The notes under the pieces are model-generated. The model had not been told where the DNA came from, ran no database searches, and saw only the letters and a list, made by a program, of their open reading frames with translations. Position numbers and translations under genes: made by a program. A DNA stretch of 47,785 bases from a virus: positions 1 through 47,785 of the IMG/VR virus record IMGVR_UViG_3300037585_002615, one strand, 5' to 3'. Below are positions 14,298-22,597 of the stretch, piece by piece. How positions within the stretch are numbered: position 1 is the first letter of the stretch; every line of letters starts with the position of its first letter.

Positions 14298-14897
14298 TTA
14301 ATATTTTAATTTTTTTATAATTTCTTTGTCTTCAAAACTATATACTTGATTTGTTGTTTTAAGAATCTCATCATTTTTATGGTGAGGAAATAATCCATTT
14401 TTATCCACATAGTGTAAAAATAATTGAGCTAATGCTTCTCCTTTATTAAATCCGAATCTTGAATGTTTGTCTTCTATTCCTAAGTAAATAAGTCCTTCAC
14501 CTGGTTCTATTTCAATTTTTTTATTATTTATAACCATTGGCCAATTTTTTGTTTTATAAATATTAACAGTTACACTAATTTCACATGCAGGTCTGTCTTT
14601 ATGGGCTTTTAAAACAGCTCCGTAAGGATACCATCTCCAATAAGCATAGGTAGGATATAGTTTTAATCCGGTTTCTTTTTCCATTAATGAAAGTTTTGAT
14701 TTTAAAATAACTTCCATAAAATCATCATGTTTATAATCAAGACAATAAGGAGCTACAGAAAAATCGTTGTTGAAAATATTAGCCGAGGATAATTTATCTA
14801 ATTTGTGTATTACATATTTTTGTGATAAATTTAATTCTTCTTCATTTAAGAAATTTTTAATTAATTTATATCTGTAATCTTTTCTTATACAAGCCAT
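14298..14897 (-). CDS. 2-oxoglutarate/Fe(II)-dependent oxygenase-like protein
   Basis: The protein has 199 residues. WRWYPYGAVLKAHKDRPACE (87-106) carries an HxD motif (H99, D101). EISVTVNIYKT is the next strand, and DKHSRFGFNKGEALAQLFLH (143-162) holds the likely distal His (H145). This arrangement fits a phage 2OG-Fe(II) oxygenase family distinct from the neighbours. The substrate is unknown. It overlaps the upstream gene by 13 bases, and its stop codon touches the start of the next gene, so the three oxygenases are surely one transcript. Confidence 0.75.
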   Translation of the reverse strand: MACIRKDYRYKLIKNFLNEEELNLSQKYVIHKLDKLSSANIFNNDFSVAPYCLDYKHDDFMEVILKSKLSLMEKETGLKLYPTYAYWRWYPYGAVLKAHKDRPACEISVTVNIYKTKNWPMVINNKKIEIEPGEGLIYLGIEDKHSRFGFNKGEALAQLFLHYVDKNGLFPHHKNDEILKTTNQVYSFEDKEIIKKLKY

Positions 14898-15439
14898 GCT
14901 ATAATACTATATCTTTTTCCTTTTGTGATAGGTTCTATTTTATGTGGATAAAAAAAATTTGAAGGCCAAATAACAACACTTCCTGTTTTAAGAGGTATTC
15001 TTTTAGTCTCATTAAAAAACTGATCTGAAAAAAGTAAATCTCCTCCTTCATAATTTTCATTCAAATTTATAATGATACTAATATTTCTATAAGTTGAATC
15101 TGAAGAGTCTACGTGATAATCATACCTACCTCCTACATTATATTTCAATATATCCACTTGACTTACAACGTTCGATATCAATCTAGGAAATCTATATTTA
15201 TAATGGCTGTAGAAATTTTTAATTTGATTATTTATTAATTGAAAATAAATCTTATCTCCTACATTTGTATCTCTTAAAATATGTCCATTTACTCTTCTAT
15301 AATCTTGACTGCCGCCAGCAGTAGGTAGTTTACCTTTACAAACTTTATTAGAATAATTTATTACCATTTGACAAAATTTTTTATCAACGATATTGTGTAA
15401 TACCATTATTCCATCTTCAATTTTCATTTTTTCTTTCAT
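14885..15439 (-). CDS. 2-oxoglutarate/Fe(II)-dependent oxygenase (canonical triad)
   Basis: The protein has 184 residues. YDYHVDSSDSTYRNISIIIN (106-125) holds H109 and D111. NYEGGDLLF, GSVVIWPSNFFYPHKIEP (distal H166) and KGKRYSIIAWL (R176) complete a normal prolyl-hydroxylase-like active site. This is the best preserved of the three oxygenases. A sigma-70-like promoter lies just upstream (15449-15478), giving almost no leader. An in-frame ATG at codon 5, with an AAAGAAA site ahead, could be the true start. Confidence 0.85.
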   Translation of the reverse strand: MKEKMKIEDGIMVLHNIVDKKFCQMVINYSNKVCKGKLPTAGGSQDYRRVNGHILRDTNVGDKIYFQLINNQIKNFYSHYKYRFPRLISNVVSQVDILKYNVGGRYDYHVDSSDSTYRNISIIINLNENYEGGDLLFSDQFFNETKRIPLKTGSVVIWPSNFFYPHKIEPITKGKRYSIIAWLV

Positions 15440-15448
15440 TTAATATAA

Positions 15449-15478
15449 CATATAACATATTGTTTAATATTTTGTCAA
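15449..15478 (-). promoter_or_regulatory. Sigma-70-like promoter for the minus-strand oxygenases
   Basis: On the minus strand a perfect TTGACA (15473-15478) is followed after 18 bases by TATATG (15449-15454). The predicted transcript start is within a few bases of the first ATG at 15439, so the message would be nearly leaderless or start at codon 5. Confidence 0.5.
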
Positions 15479-15488
15479 ACAGAATGTT

Positions 15489-16115
15489 TTAAAAATTAGA
15501 CTTTACTTCTAAAGGTCTATATTTTTTAATTAGTTTATAATTAATATCCGCACATACAGGTTCTTTTTTTGTATCCAATAAATATAAACCGCAATTTAAA
15601 AGTTTGGGGTGATCTAAAGAGGCTCCAGAATTTATTACAACATCAAATTTTTTATCTTTAAAATCTGTTTCTATTAAATTAATTTGCTTATTAAATTTTT
15701 TATTAATCTTTTTTAAAAAATTATTATATGAATCCATTTTAACCCCATGAGCTAAGGTATCATAATTAAAACACTTAATACCAATCTTATCTAAAAAAAC
15801 AGATAAAATTCCAAAACCACAACCATTGTCTATTATATTTTTATCTTTAAAAAAATTAATATTTTTTAATACATAGTCTAAGATCGCGTAATTTGGGGGG
15901 TATAGTAATTTATTAAAATACAAAACATCGTCTTTAATAATTTTATCTTTTTCCCATCTTCCTTTAAATAAACCTGGATCGTTAAAATAGTTATTAAATA
16001 ATTCTCCTACATGATCTACATATATATCAGACACTAAATTTAACCATTCTTTGTTAAAAGAATTTTTTAATAGATTAAAGTCTATTTCTGCATATATTTC
16101 TTTCTTTTCATGCAT
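15489..16115 (-). CDS. Class I SAM-dependent methyltransferase-like protein
   Basis: The protein has 208 residues. NIIDNGCGFGILSVFLDKIG (93-112) is the SAM-binding loop. FDVVINSGASLDHPKLL (about 158-174) fits the region after motif IV. The first 90 residues are helical and aromatic with no match I recognise. The target (protein, small molecule or sugar) cannot be told. It is very AT-rich and opens the minus-strand cassette, 24 bases from the divergent tail gene at 16140. Confidence 0.75.
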   Translation of the reverse strand: MHEKKEIYAEIDFNLLKNSFNKEWLNLVSDIYVDHVGELFNNYFNDPGLFKGRWEKDKIIKDDVLYFNKLLYPPNYAILDYVLKNINFFKDKNIIDNGCGFGILSVFLDKIGIKCFNYDTLAHGVKMDSYNNFLKKINKKFNKQINLIETDFKDKKFDVVINSGASLDHPKLLNCGLYLLDTKKEPVCADINYKLIKKYRPLEVKSNF

Positions 16116-16133
16116 TAGTAATTAATATATAGT
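16105..16133 (+). promoter_or_regulatory. Possible promoter of the nozzle-like gene
   Basis: TTTTCA (16105-16110) and TATAGT (16128-16133) are 17 bases apart. The -10 box ends six bases before the ATG at 16140, so the message would be leaderless or nearly so. No SD is visible before this ATG, which agrees with that. Confidence 0.35.
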
Positions 16134-16139
16134 ACAATT

Positions 16140-18056
16140 ATGGCCTTAAAAAAAGTAAATTTTGCAGCTGGTTTTAATAAACAAAGCGTACCTTCCGCTC
16201 TTCCAGGACAATGGGTAGATGGAGATTTTGTGCGTTTTAGATATACCGCGCCAGAAAAAATAGGAGGTTGGGAACAACTTACTGTGGCTCAAGAAACTTT
16301 ACCTGGCGCAGCTAGAGCACAGATTTCTTTTACTTCATTAGCAGGAGAACGCTATGCTGCTATTGGAACTTCTCAAGGTTTATTTTTATATTATGGTAAT
16401 GCTTTTTTTGATATTACTCCCTTAGATACAGCTATAACAGGATGTACCTTAACAACTGTTAATGGATCAAATGTATTACAAGTTAATAAAGGATCACATG
16501 GTCTAAAAGTCGGAAGATATGTAACCTTGTCTTCTGTGACTGTTACAGGCGCATCAGACTATACCACAGCTGAATTAGAAAAAGTTTATGAAATATTAAC
16601 TGTTCCTGATGTAGATAAGTTTACAGTTCAAGCTGTAAGAAATGAAGGAGGATCTGGCATGACTGCAGCAGGAGCTGCAACTGTTAATCCTTATATTATA
16701 GTTGGACCAACAATTCAGACAGCAGGATATGGTTGGGGAACATCTTCTTGGGGAGATGAGACTTGGGGCACTGAAAGATCTACAGGTAGCGTAACTTTAG
16801 ATCCAGGAAACTGGAGTCTTGATAATTTTGGTGAAGTATTAATTGCAACTATTTTTGATGGTAAAACTTTTACGTGGGATGCTGGAGCGTCTAATGCTAG
16901 AACTGTAAGAGCCTCTACTTCTACCAGTGGATTTGCAACCACTAACAATCCAACAGCTACTCGATTTACATTAGTTTCAGATAGAGATAGACACTTATTT
17001 CATTTTGGAACTGAGACAACTATTGGTAATTCTGCATCTCAAGATCCTATGTTTGTAAGATTCTCAAACCAAGAAGATTTAAATACTTATTTACCTACTG
17101 CTACTAATACTGCGGGTACTTTTAGATTAGATACGGGTAATCAAATAAGAGCAGCTTTACAGGGTAAAGATTATGTTTTTGTATTAACAGACCTTGCAGC
17201 TTATGCGATTCAATTTGTAGGCCCACCTTTTACGTTCAGTGTTAGACAAGTTGGTACTAACTGTGGTTGTATAGGACAGCACGCCGCTTCTTATGTTAAT
17301 GGCGCAGTGTATTGGATGTCTAATGAAGGCGGGTTTTTTATGTACGATGGTACAGTAAAAGCTCTTCCATGTTTAGTTGAAGACTTTGTATTCACTACTC
17401 AAAATGGAAACTTAGGTCTTAATTTTGATTCCGCTGATGTAGTTTTTTCTTCTCCTAATTCTTTATATACTGAAGTAAATTGGTTTTATCCAAAATCAGG
17501 ATCGGAACAAATTGATAGATGCGTAACATATAATTACCAAGAAAATGTTTGGACCACTTCTTCTCTTGATAGAACCACTTATCAAGATCAAGGTGTATTT
17601 AATAACCCTTACGCAACCGATTACGAAACTACAGGTACTCCTGTTTTTTCAAGTATTTTAGGAATTACTAATTTATATGGTGCAAGTATGTATTATGCTC
17701 ATGAAACAGGAACAGATCAAGTCAATAGTTCGGGCAGAACTTCAATTAATGCTTTTATAAGATCTGGAGATTTTGATATTGATGATGGTGAATTATTTAT
17801 GTCTATGAGAAGATTTATGCCTGACTATAAATTTTTAGTAGGTAATTCTAAAGTAACTTTATTTATATCCGATTATCCATCAGATACTCAAACAGGTTCC
17901 CCTTTAGGTCCCTTTACAATAACCAGCACTACTGATAAAGTAGACACTAGAGCAAGAGGAAGATTACTATCATTAAAAGTTGAAAACGATGCTGCGGGTG
18001 AAACTTGGCGTTATGGTAGTTTTAGAATGGATGCACAACCAGACGGGAGAAGATAA
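16140..18056 (+). CDS. Large tail protein, probable nozzle (T7 gp12 / P22 gp10-like)
   Basis: The protein has 638 residues. LPGQWVDGDFVRFRYTAPEK and GWEQL near the start, YAAIGTSQGLFLYY, then KDYVFVLTDLAAYAIQFVG, FSVRQVGTNCGCIG and VYWMSNEGGFFMYDG form the blades of a beta-propeller like those of podovirus nozzle (tail tubular B) proteins. YGWGTSSWGDETWG is a Trp-rich insertion. A short-tailed phage would need this protein below the adaptor ring. It is separated from the other tail genes by the minus-strand cassette. Confidence 0.72.
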   Translation: MALKKVNFAAGFNKQSVPSALPGQWVDGDFVRFRYTAPEKIGGWEQLTVAQETLPGAARAQISFTSLAGERYAAIGTSQGLFLYYGNAFFDITPLDTAITGCTLTTVNGSNVLQVNKGSHGLKVGRYVTLSSVTVTGASDYTTAELEKVYEILTVPDVDKFTVQAVRNEGGSGMTAAGAATVNPYIIVGPTIQTAGYGWGTSSWGDETWGTERSTGSVTLDPGNWSLDNFGEVLIATIFDGKTFTWDAGASNARTVRASTSTSGFATTNNPTATRFTLVSDRDRHLFHFGTETTIGNSASQDPMFVRFSNQEDLNTYLPTATNTAGTFRLDTGNQIRAALQGKDYVFVLTDLAAYAIQFVGPPFTFSVRQVGTNCGCIGQHAASYVNGAVYWMSNEGGFFMYDGTVKALPCLVEDFVFTTQNGNLGLNFDSADVVFSSPNSLYTEVNWFYPKSGSEQIDRCVTYNYQENVWTTSSLDRTTYQDQGVFNNPYATDYETTGTPVFSSILGITNLYGASMYYAHETGTDQVNSSGRTSINAFIRSGDFDIDDGELFMSMRRFMPDYKFLVGNSKVTLFISDYPSDTQTGSPLGPFTITSTTDKVDTRARGRLLSLKVENDAAGETWRYGSFRMDAQPDGRR

Positions 18057-18238
18057 TGACTAAAAGATTAAATATTAAAAAAGCAATTAAAAAACCAGGT
18101 TCTTTAAGAAAAGCTTTAAATATTAAAAAAGGTGAAAAGATACCTTTAGATAAATTAAATAAAGCAGCTAAGGCAAAAGGTAAATTAGGTCAAAGAGCTA
18201 GGTTTGCTAAGACATTAAGAAAAATAAATAGAGCGTAA
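18056..18238 (+). CDS. Small basic protein, 60 aa
   Basis: The protein has 60 residues: KAIKKPGSLRKALNIKKGEK, then PLDKLNKAAKAKGKLGQRAR. The PGSLRKALxIKKGEKIP and KGKLGQRARFAKTLRK pattern recurs in tailed phages of many habitats, usually next to tail genes, with no assigned role. The start overlaps the previous stop, and its stop overlaps the next ATG. The charge suggests DNA or membrane binding, which is inference. Confidence 0.7.
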   Translation: MTKRLNIKKAIKKPGSLRKALNIKKGEKIPLDKLNKAAKAKGKLGQRARFAKTLRKINRA

Positions 18239-18402
18239 TGGCTAAACTAACTAACTATATACCTGAACCTGCACAAGAGTATGACGTAGAAAATCAAAGA
18301 CAAATTATTGAGTCTATGACTACTATGAAACAACAACTTAATTTTTCTTTTCAAGAAGATTTAAAAAACGAACAAGACGCTTTTAATTACTTTTTATCAT
18401 GA
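18238..18402 (+). CDS. Hypothetical protein, 54 aa
   Basis: TAATG overlap at 18236-18240 gives the start, and ATGA at 18399-18402 gives the end. The 54 residues are acidic and helical: EYDVENQRQIIESMTTMKQQ, then LKNEQDAFNYFLS. It is likely a small coiled-coil virion component given its position. No family is recognised. Confidence 0.6.
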   Translation: MAKLTNYIPEPAQEYDVENQRQIIESMTTMKQQLNFSFQEDLKNEQDAFNYFLS

Positions 18403-18740
18403 CAATACAATATAAAAACGCTAGCAAAATATTAGACGGAACGGCCATGACAACTCTTTTAACGATATCTACGTCTGCTATAGCTATTATAAAATCTGTA
18501 TATGTATCTAATAATAGTACCGGAGCCGTACTGGTTAATTGTGACTTACGAGATTCATCTGCTAGTACAGATGTAGAATTTTTTAGAAAAGACATACCTG
18601 CTACAAGCACAGTCAACGCTACAGAACAAGGGTTGAATTTAGAAGCAGGAGATGCTATAAAAGCTCAAGCAGAAACTGCTAATAAACTTAAAGTAGTAGT
18701 TAGTTATGCGCTTATAAACAGAGAGAATGAAAACGGATAA
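18399..18740 (+). CDS. Small beta-rich structural protein, 113 aa
   Basis: The protein has 113 residues. TTLLTISTSAIAIIKSVYVS, STGAVLVNCDLRDSSA and AGDAIKAQAETANKLKVVVS fit a compact beta-sandwich found in several marine phage tails. The start overlaps the previous gene and the end overlaps the next by 14 bases. It is probably a tail component; the exact role is unknown. Confidence 0.6.
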   Translation: MTIQYKNASKILDGTAMTTLLTISTSAIAIIKSVYVSNNSTGAVLVNCDLRDSSASTDVEFFRKDIPATSTVNATEQGLNLEAGDAIKAQAETANKLKVVVSYALINRENENG

Positions 18741-18918
18741 TATACATAAAATAGATTGCACAACGGTAACAATTTATAGAAACACAAAAACAGGCGAAAC
18801 GTCTAAAGAGAAAGTAGAGGGTCCTGACATTGTAACAGATATTACAGTTCACGTCTCACCGAAAGGATTGGATGTTTTCCAGAAAGTTATGAATGAAAAT
18901 AAGAAACCAAAGCCCTAA
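18727..18918 (+). CDS. Hypothetical protein, 63 aa
   Basis: The protein has 63 residues with alternating charged strands: CTTVTIYRNTKTGETSKEK, IVTDITVHVSPKGLDVFQK. It overlaps the next gene by 26 bases. It is unknown, probably a small beta protein made with its neighbours. Confidence 0.5.
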   Translation: MKTDNIHKIDCTTVTIYRNTKTGETSKEKVEGPDIVTDITVHVSPKGLDVFQKVMNENKKPKP

Positions 18919-19840
18919 AGGTGGAACTGAATTACAATTAGGTTTTCTACATCAATACGTAGATAAAAATTTATTAGATCAAGTACAAATTTGTACTAGC
19001 GTACCGGGTAAAGTACCTTTAGATCCTAATAAACTTAATGTACTTTGGCAAAAAAATTCTTACGATCAACCTAATTTATATCCGTGGTTTAAAAATAAAG
19101 CTAATCATCACAAATATGATTGGTATGTTTTTAATTCTCATTGGAATTATGAAAAATTTAGAATGATGTTTGGTATCCCTACTGAAAAATGTGTGGTTAT
19201 TAAAAATGGAGTTGAAAAAATAAAACAATCTCCACATTATGAAAAAGGTAAACCTATTAGAATAATTCATCAGAACACACCCTGGAGAGGATTATCTGTT
19301 TTACTTGGTGCAATGCAATTAATTAAAAACCCATTAATTACATTAGATGTTTATTCTTCATGTGAGGTATATGGTAAAGAGTTCCATGAACAAAATGATT
19401 ATAATTATAAAGCATTATATGACCAAGCTGAGTCTTTATCCAATGTAAATTACATTGGATATAAACCCAACGAATACATTAGAGAACATTTACCGGATTA
19501 TAATATGTATGCTTATCCTAGTATTTTTGAAGAGACTTCTTGTATTTCTTTATTAGAAGCAATGTCTGCGGGACTGTATAGTATTGTAACCGATTATGGA
19601 GCTTTGTTTGAAACAGGAGCAGAGTTTCCAATGTATATTCCTTATGACAGTAATTACAAAGCATTAGCAGAAAAGTTTGCCTATGGTATTGCTGCCGCTG
19701 CAGAAACTTTACACGAGCCACAAATACATAGTCATTTAACCACTCAAGCTAATTACACTCAGATATATTATTCTTGGCCTAAACAAGCATCTGCGTGGAC
19801 AACATTTTTAAAAGGAGCTCTTAATGCCAAAGCCAAATGA
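18893..19840 (+). CDS. Glycosyltransferase, GT-B fold (GT4-like)
   Basis: The protein has 315 residues. The N-terminal half has KGGTELQLGFLHQYV and a Lys/aromatic acceptor region. The C-terminal half has GKPIRIIHQNTPWRGLSVLL (about 120-140), NVNYIGYKPNEYI, and FEETSCISLLEAMSAGLY, the E-x7-E nucleotide-sugar motif of GT4 enzymes. It probably moves a sugar onto a phage protein or DNA base, or alters host surface glycans; the acceptor is not visible. It is shorter than most GT4 enzymes (about 350-400). It overlaps the next glycosyltransferase by 17 bases. Confidence 0.82.
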   Translation: MKIRNQSPKGGTELQLGFLHQYVDKNLLDQVQICTSVPGKVPLDPNKLNVLWQKNSYDQPNLYPWFKNKANHHKYDWYVFNSHWNYEKFRMMFGIPTEKCVVIKNGVEKIKQSPHYEKGKPIRIIHQNTPWRGLSVLLGAMQLIKNPLITLDVYSSCEVYGKEFHEQNDYNYKALYDQAESLSNVNYIGYKPNEYIREHLPDYNMYAYPSIFEETSCISLLEAMSAGLYSIVTDYGALFETGAEFPMYIPYDSNYKALAEKFAYGIAAAAETLHEPQIHSHLTTQANYTQIYYSWPKQASAWTTFLKGALNAKAK

Positions 19841-20753
19841 ACCCATATGGTTTAACGTGGATAAAACCGAAACAGCAAATGATGATACCTATCAAACAAT
19901 TAAAACCAATAAAATAGAAAATAAAATGGTAGAAATAAATTTAGGTACTTCACCTCACAAGATAATGGTATGCACTCCTTGTCATAGTGATGTTAGTATG
20001 CATTACTGTCAAGCTGTGTTAAAGTTTCAAATGGCGTGTTCTAAAGAAGGAATACAATGTAGTTTTACATTACTTAAATCATCGTTAGTTACACAAGGTA
20101 GAAATTTATGTGTAGCAGAATTTTTAAATCACGAAGATAAATATACTCATTTATTGTTTATAGACTCTGACATTGATTTTGATCACGAGCCTATTTTTAA
20201 GATGTTAGAGTTTGATAAAGACATAATTAGCTTACCCTATCCTATGAAACTTTTAAGTTGGGATAAAATATGGCGAAGACTTAACACTAAAGAAGATGCT
20301 ATCAGTAATGAAAAAGATTTGGCTACAGCAGGTTTTACTTATCCTGTTAAAGTAGAGAACCCTAATTCAATAACCGTGGACAAAGGATTAATGGAGCTTA
20401 CTCATGCCCCAACTGGATGTATGTTGATTAAAAGAAATGTATTTGAAAAAATGATTAAAGAATACCCTCATTTGGAAATATATCAGCCTACTAATATTAA
20501 TGGTAAAGAGGTTAAAAAAGATAATATGTACAATTTATTTGACACATTACATGACCCTAAAACTAAAAGATATTTTGGAGAAGACTTTGGATTCTGTCAA
20601 AGATGGACGGATATAGGTGGTAAGGTGTACGCTTACATAGATGCTCCTATAACTCACGTTGGAGAGTATTGTTATAAAGGTCGATTTAGAGATGATTTAT
20701 GGCAAGCAGGAAGACCTGTCAAATCTGTTGACGAGTCTAAAAAAATCAAATAA
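19824..20753 (+). CDS. Glycosyltransferase, GT-A fold with DxD motif
   Basis: The protein has 309 residues. MVCTPCHSDVSMHYCQAVLK (48-67) opens the nucleotide-sugar domain, QGRNLCVAEFL (91-101) follows, and FIDSDIDFD (112-120) is the DxD metal site. HAPTGCMLIKRNVFEKMIK and RYFGEDFGFCQRWTDIGG match the acceptor half. AAGGAG precedes the ATG. Together with the preceding GT-B enzyme this makes a two-step sugar addition plausible. Proteins of this type are common in marine phages and are usually of unknown target. Confidence 0.82.
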   Translation: MPKPNEPIWFNVDKTETANDDTYQTIKTNKIENKMVEINLGTSPHKIMVCTPCHSDVSMHYCQAVLKFQMACSKEGIQCSFTLLKSSLVTQGRNLCVAEFLNHEDKYTHLLFIDSDIDFDHEPIFKMLEFDKDIISLPYPMKLLSWDKIWRRLNTKEDAISNEKDLATAGFTYPVKVENPNSITVDKGLMELTHAPTGCMLIKRNVFEKMIKEYPHLEIYQPTNINGKEVKKDNMYNLFDTLHDPKTKRYFGEDFGFCQRWTDIGGKVYAYIDAPITHVGEYCYKGRFRDDLWQAGRPVKSVDESKKIK

Positions 20754-20809
20754 AGTATAATATTTACAGGATTTCTACGCCTGCTTAACAGTATAAATAT
20801 ATTTAAATT

Positions 20810-22597
20810 ATGGCGATATCTAGATCTTTAATGAACAGACAATTACAAGCAAATGGTGGCATTATGCAAGTGACACCAAGAGAAAATTTTGGCATAGGTA
20901 GCTCAATTAAAAAGTTTGTTAGAAAAGTTATACCTAATGAAGTTGCAGATATAGCAGTTAAAGCTGCTCCTTTTGTAGCTCCATTTAACCCTGCTCTTGC
21001 AGGTGCTATGGCTGGTATTGGTAGTTTTGATCAAACTGGTAGTATTGGTGACTCTTTAAAAAGAGGTGCATTAACTTATGGCGGTGGACAAGCTGCAAGA
21101 TACATTGGTGGTGCAGGATTTCAAGGCAACCCTTTTGCATCAGGTGGTGCATTTACACCAGCAGGTTTTACATCAGGATTTAGTTCTCCTATAGGTAGCG
21201 AGACTGGTCTTGGTAAGTTCTTCTCGAACCGAGGAACTGACGCGGTTCAAGGCGTAGGAGATAATACTATAATTCCTAAACAAAAACCTACTAATCTTTT
21301 ATCAGAACAAATGAGTGAAGTATCTTTATCTCCTAATAATTTAGCAGAACAAATGAGTGAAGTATCTTTATCTCCTAGGGGATCTGTAGTTAATACAGTA
21401 ATAGATAAATCTGTAGTAGCCGAAGAGCCTGGGTTTTTAAAAAATTTATTTGATGGAGTAAGTAATCAAGATTACGGTAAAGTTGCTCAAACAATTGGAG
21501 ATGGAGCTAAAAAATTTGGTAAAGCTATGTTTACAAAACCAGATGGTGAAGGCGGAACCATGATTGACAAAGCAGCAGTAATGGGAGCAGTAGCATTCGC
21601 TGGATCATACGCAGAAGCTCAAGCATTAGCAGCGGACGCTGGAGTAGAGATAACTCCAGAAGAGTATGATGAAGCAACTAAAGCAGAGAAAAAAGAAGAG
21701 TACGCAGGTTACTTAACTAACTTCTTTGGTGGTAAAAAAGATGGTGGCAGAATAGGATTTGACGAAGGAGCCAACAAAAAAATTTCTATGATAAAAGATA
21801 TGCTTTCAAGAAATGCAGATGAAAGTCTTATTATGTCTATAACCAATGCAACACAAGAAGAAATTGACTCTATTAAAAATTCTAAAGTAGAAGAAAAAGC
21901 CCAAGGCGGAAGAATAGGATTAAAGTTTGGTTCTGAACCAGAAGATGCAGAAGTAGGTATCATGACTATTGACGTTGAAGCAGGAGATGACGAAGAAGAA
22001 AATGATTTAATGGCGGGTATTACATTTAGCTCTGCCGAAAAATCATATTTGTTTAGAAGATTAGGTGGTGCTGGTGGATCAGATCGATCTTACACAATGC
22101 CTAACCTTTATAGAATTTTAAATAATCCAGATAGATATGCAGAAGATGCAGCAGTATTAAAAGAAATTGCTATTATGGGTCTTGGTAAAAAAGACGGCGG
22201 AAGAATAGGTTACAAAGGTGGTGCTAACAGAGTATCAGAACTATTAATTTTAAGAGATGAGTTAGTAGGTAAAGGTGAAGATGTGTCTGACATTGAAGCA
22301 GAGATATTTCAACTAACAGGTAAAACATTTAAATCAGTGGGTGGTATAAGTGATATACCAACAGGTCAAATGAGAAAAAATAATGCTGGTGTAGTTGAGA
22401 GAGACTACAGAGACGAAGGTGGTTTTGTACCAGTCGGTATCAAAGAAAGAGCCGATGATGTACCCGCTATGTTAAGTAAGAATGAATTTGTAATGACTGC
22501 TGATGCTGTACGTGGTATAGGTAATGGCAGCATTGAAGAAGGATCTAAGAAATTATACAACACAATGAAACAAGCAGAAAAAGTAGGTAAAGCATAA
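20810..22597 (+). CDS. Large virion protein with GGRIG motifs and conserved C-terminal domain
   Basis: The protein has 595 residues. It starts with a segment around IKKFVRKVIPNEVADIAVKA and hydrophobic Ala/Gly-rich helices. It contains a 33-base repeat (EQMSEVSLSP twice, about 165-190). The motif KKDGGRIGF / QGGRIGL / KKDGGRIGY occurs three times (about 310, 366, 466). The C-terminal end, GIKERADDVPAMLSKNEFVM and VRGIGNGSIEEGSKKLYNTM, is a block I recall from many marine phage virion proteins. An internal or ejected protein is likely. Confidence 0.65.
   Translation: MAISRSLMNRQLQANGGIMQVTPRENFGIGSSIKKFVRKVIPNEVADIAVKAAPFVAPFNPALAGAMAGIGSFDQTGSIGDSLKRGALTYGGGQAARYIGGAGFQGNPFASGGAFTPAGFTSGFSSPIGSETGLGKFFSNRGTDAVQGVGDNTIIPKQKPTNLLSEQMSEVSLSPNNLAEQMSEVSLSPRGSVVNTVIDKSVVAEEPGFLKNLFDGVSNQDYGKVAQTIGDGAKKFGKAMFTKPDGEGGTMIDKAAVMGAVAFAGSYAEAQALAADAGVEITPEEYDEATKAEKKEEYAGYLTNFFGGKKDGGRIGFDEGANKKISMIKDMLSRNADESLIMSITNATQEEIDSIKNSKVEEKAQGGRIGLKFGSEPEDAEVGIMTIDVEAGDDEEENDLMAGITFSSAEKSYLFRRLGGAGGSDRSYTMPNLYRILNNPDRYAEDAAVLKEIAIMGLGKKDGGRIGYKGGANRVSELLILRDELVGKGEDVSDIEAEIFQLTGKTFKSVGGISDIPTGQMRKNNAGVVERDYRDEGGFVPVGIKERADDVPAMLSKNEFVMTADAVRGIGNGSIEEGSKKLYNTMKQAEKVGKA
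21303..21377 (+). repeat. 33-base perfect direct repeat inside the virion gene
   Basis: Two exact 33-base copies (21303-21335 and 21345-21377) are offset by 42 bases, that is 14 codons, so the frame is kept. Each encodes EQMSEVSLSP. The exact match suggests a recent duplication. Confidence 0.85.

Noticed and set aside
20754-20809. Possible tRNA or small RNA in the gap before the 20810 gene
   Set aside because: The gap is too short for a tRNA and I could fold no cloverleaf from it; no tRNA was found elsewhere either.
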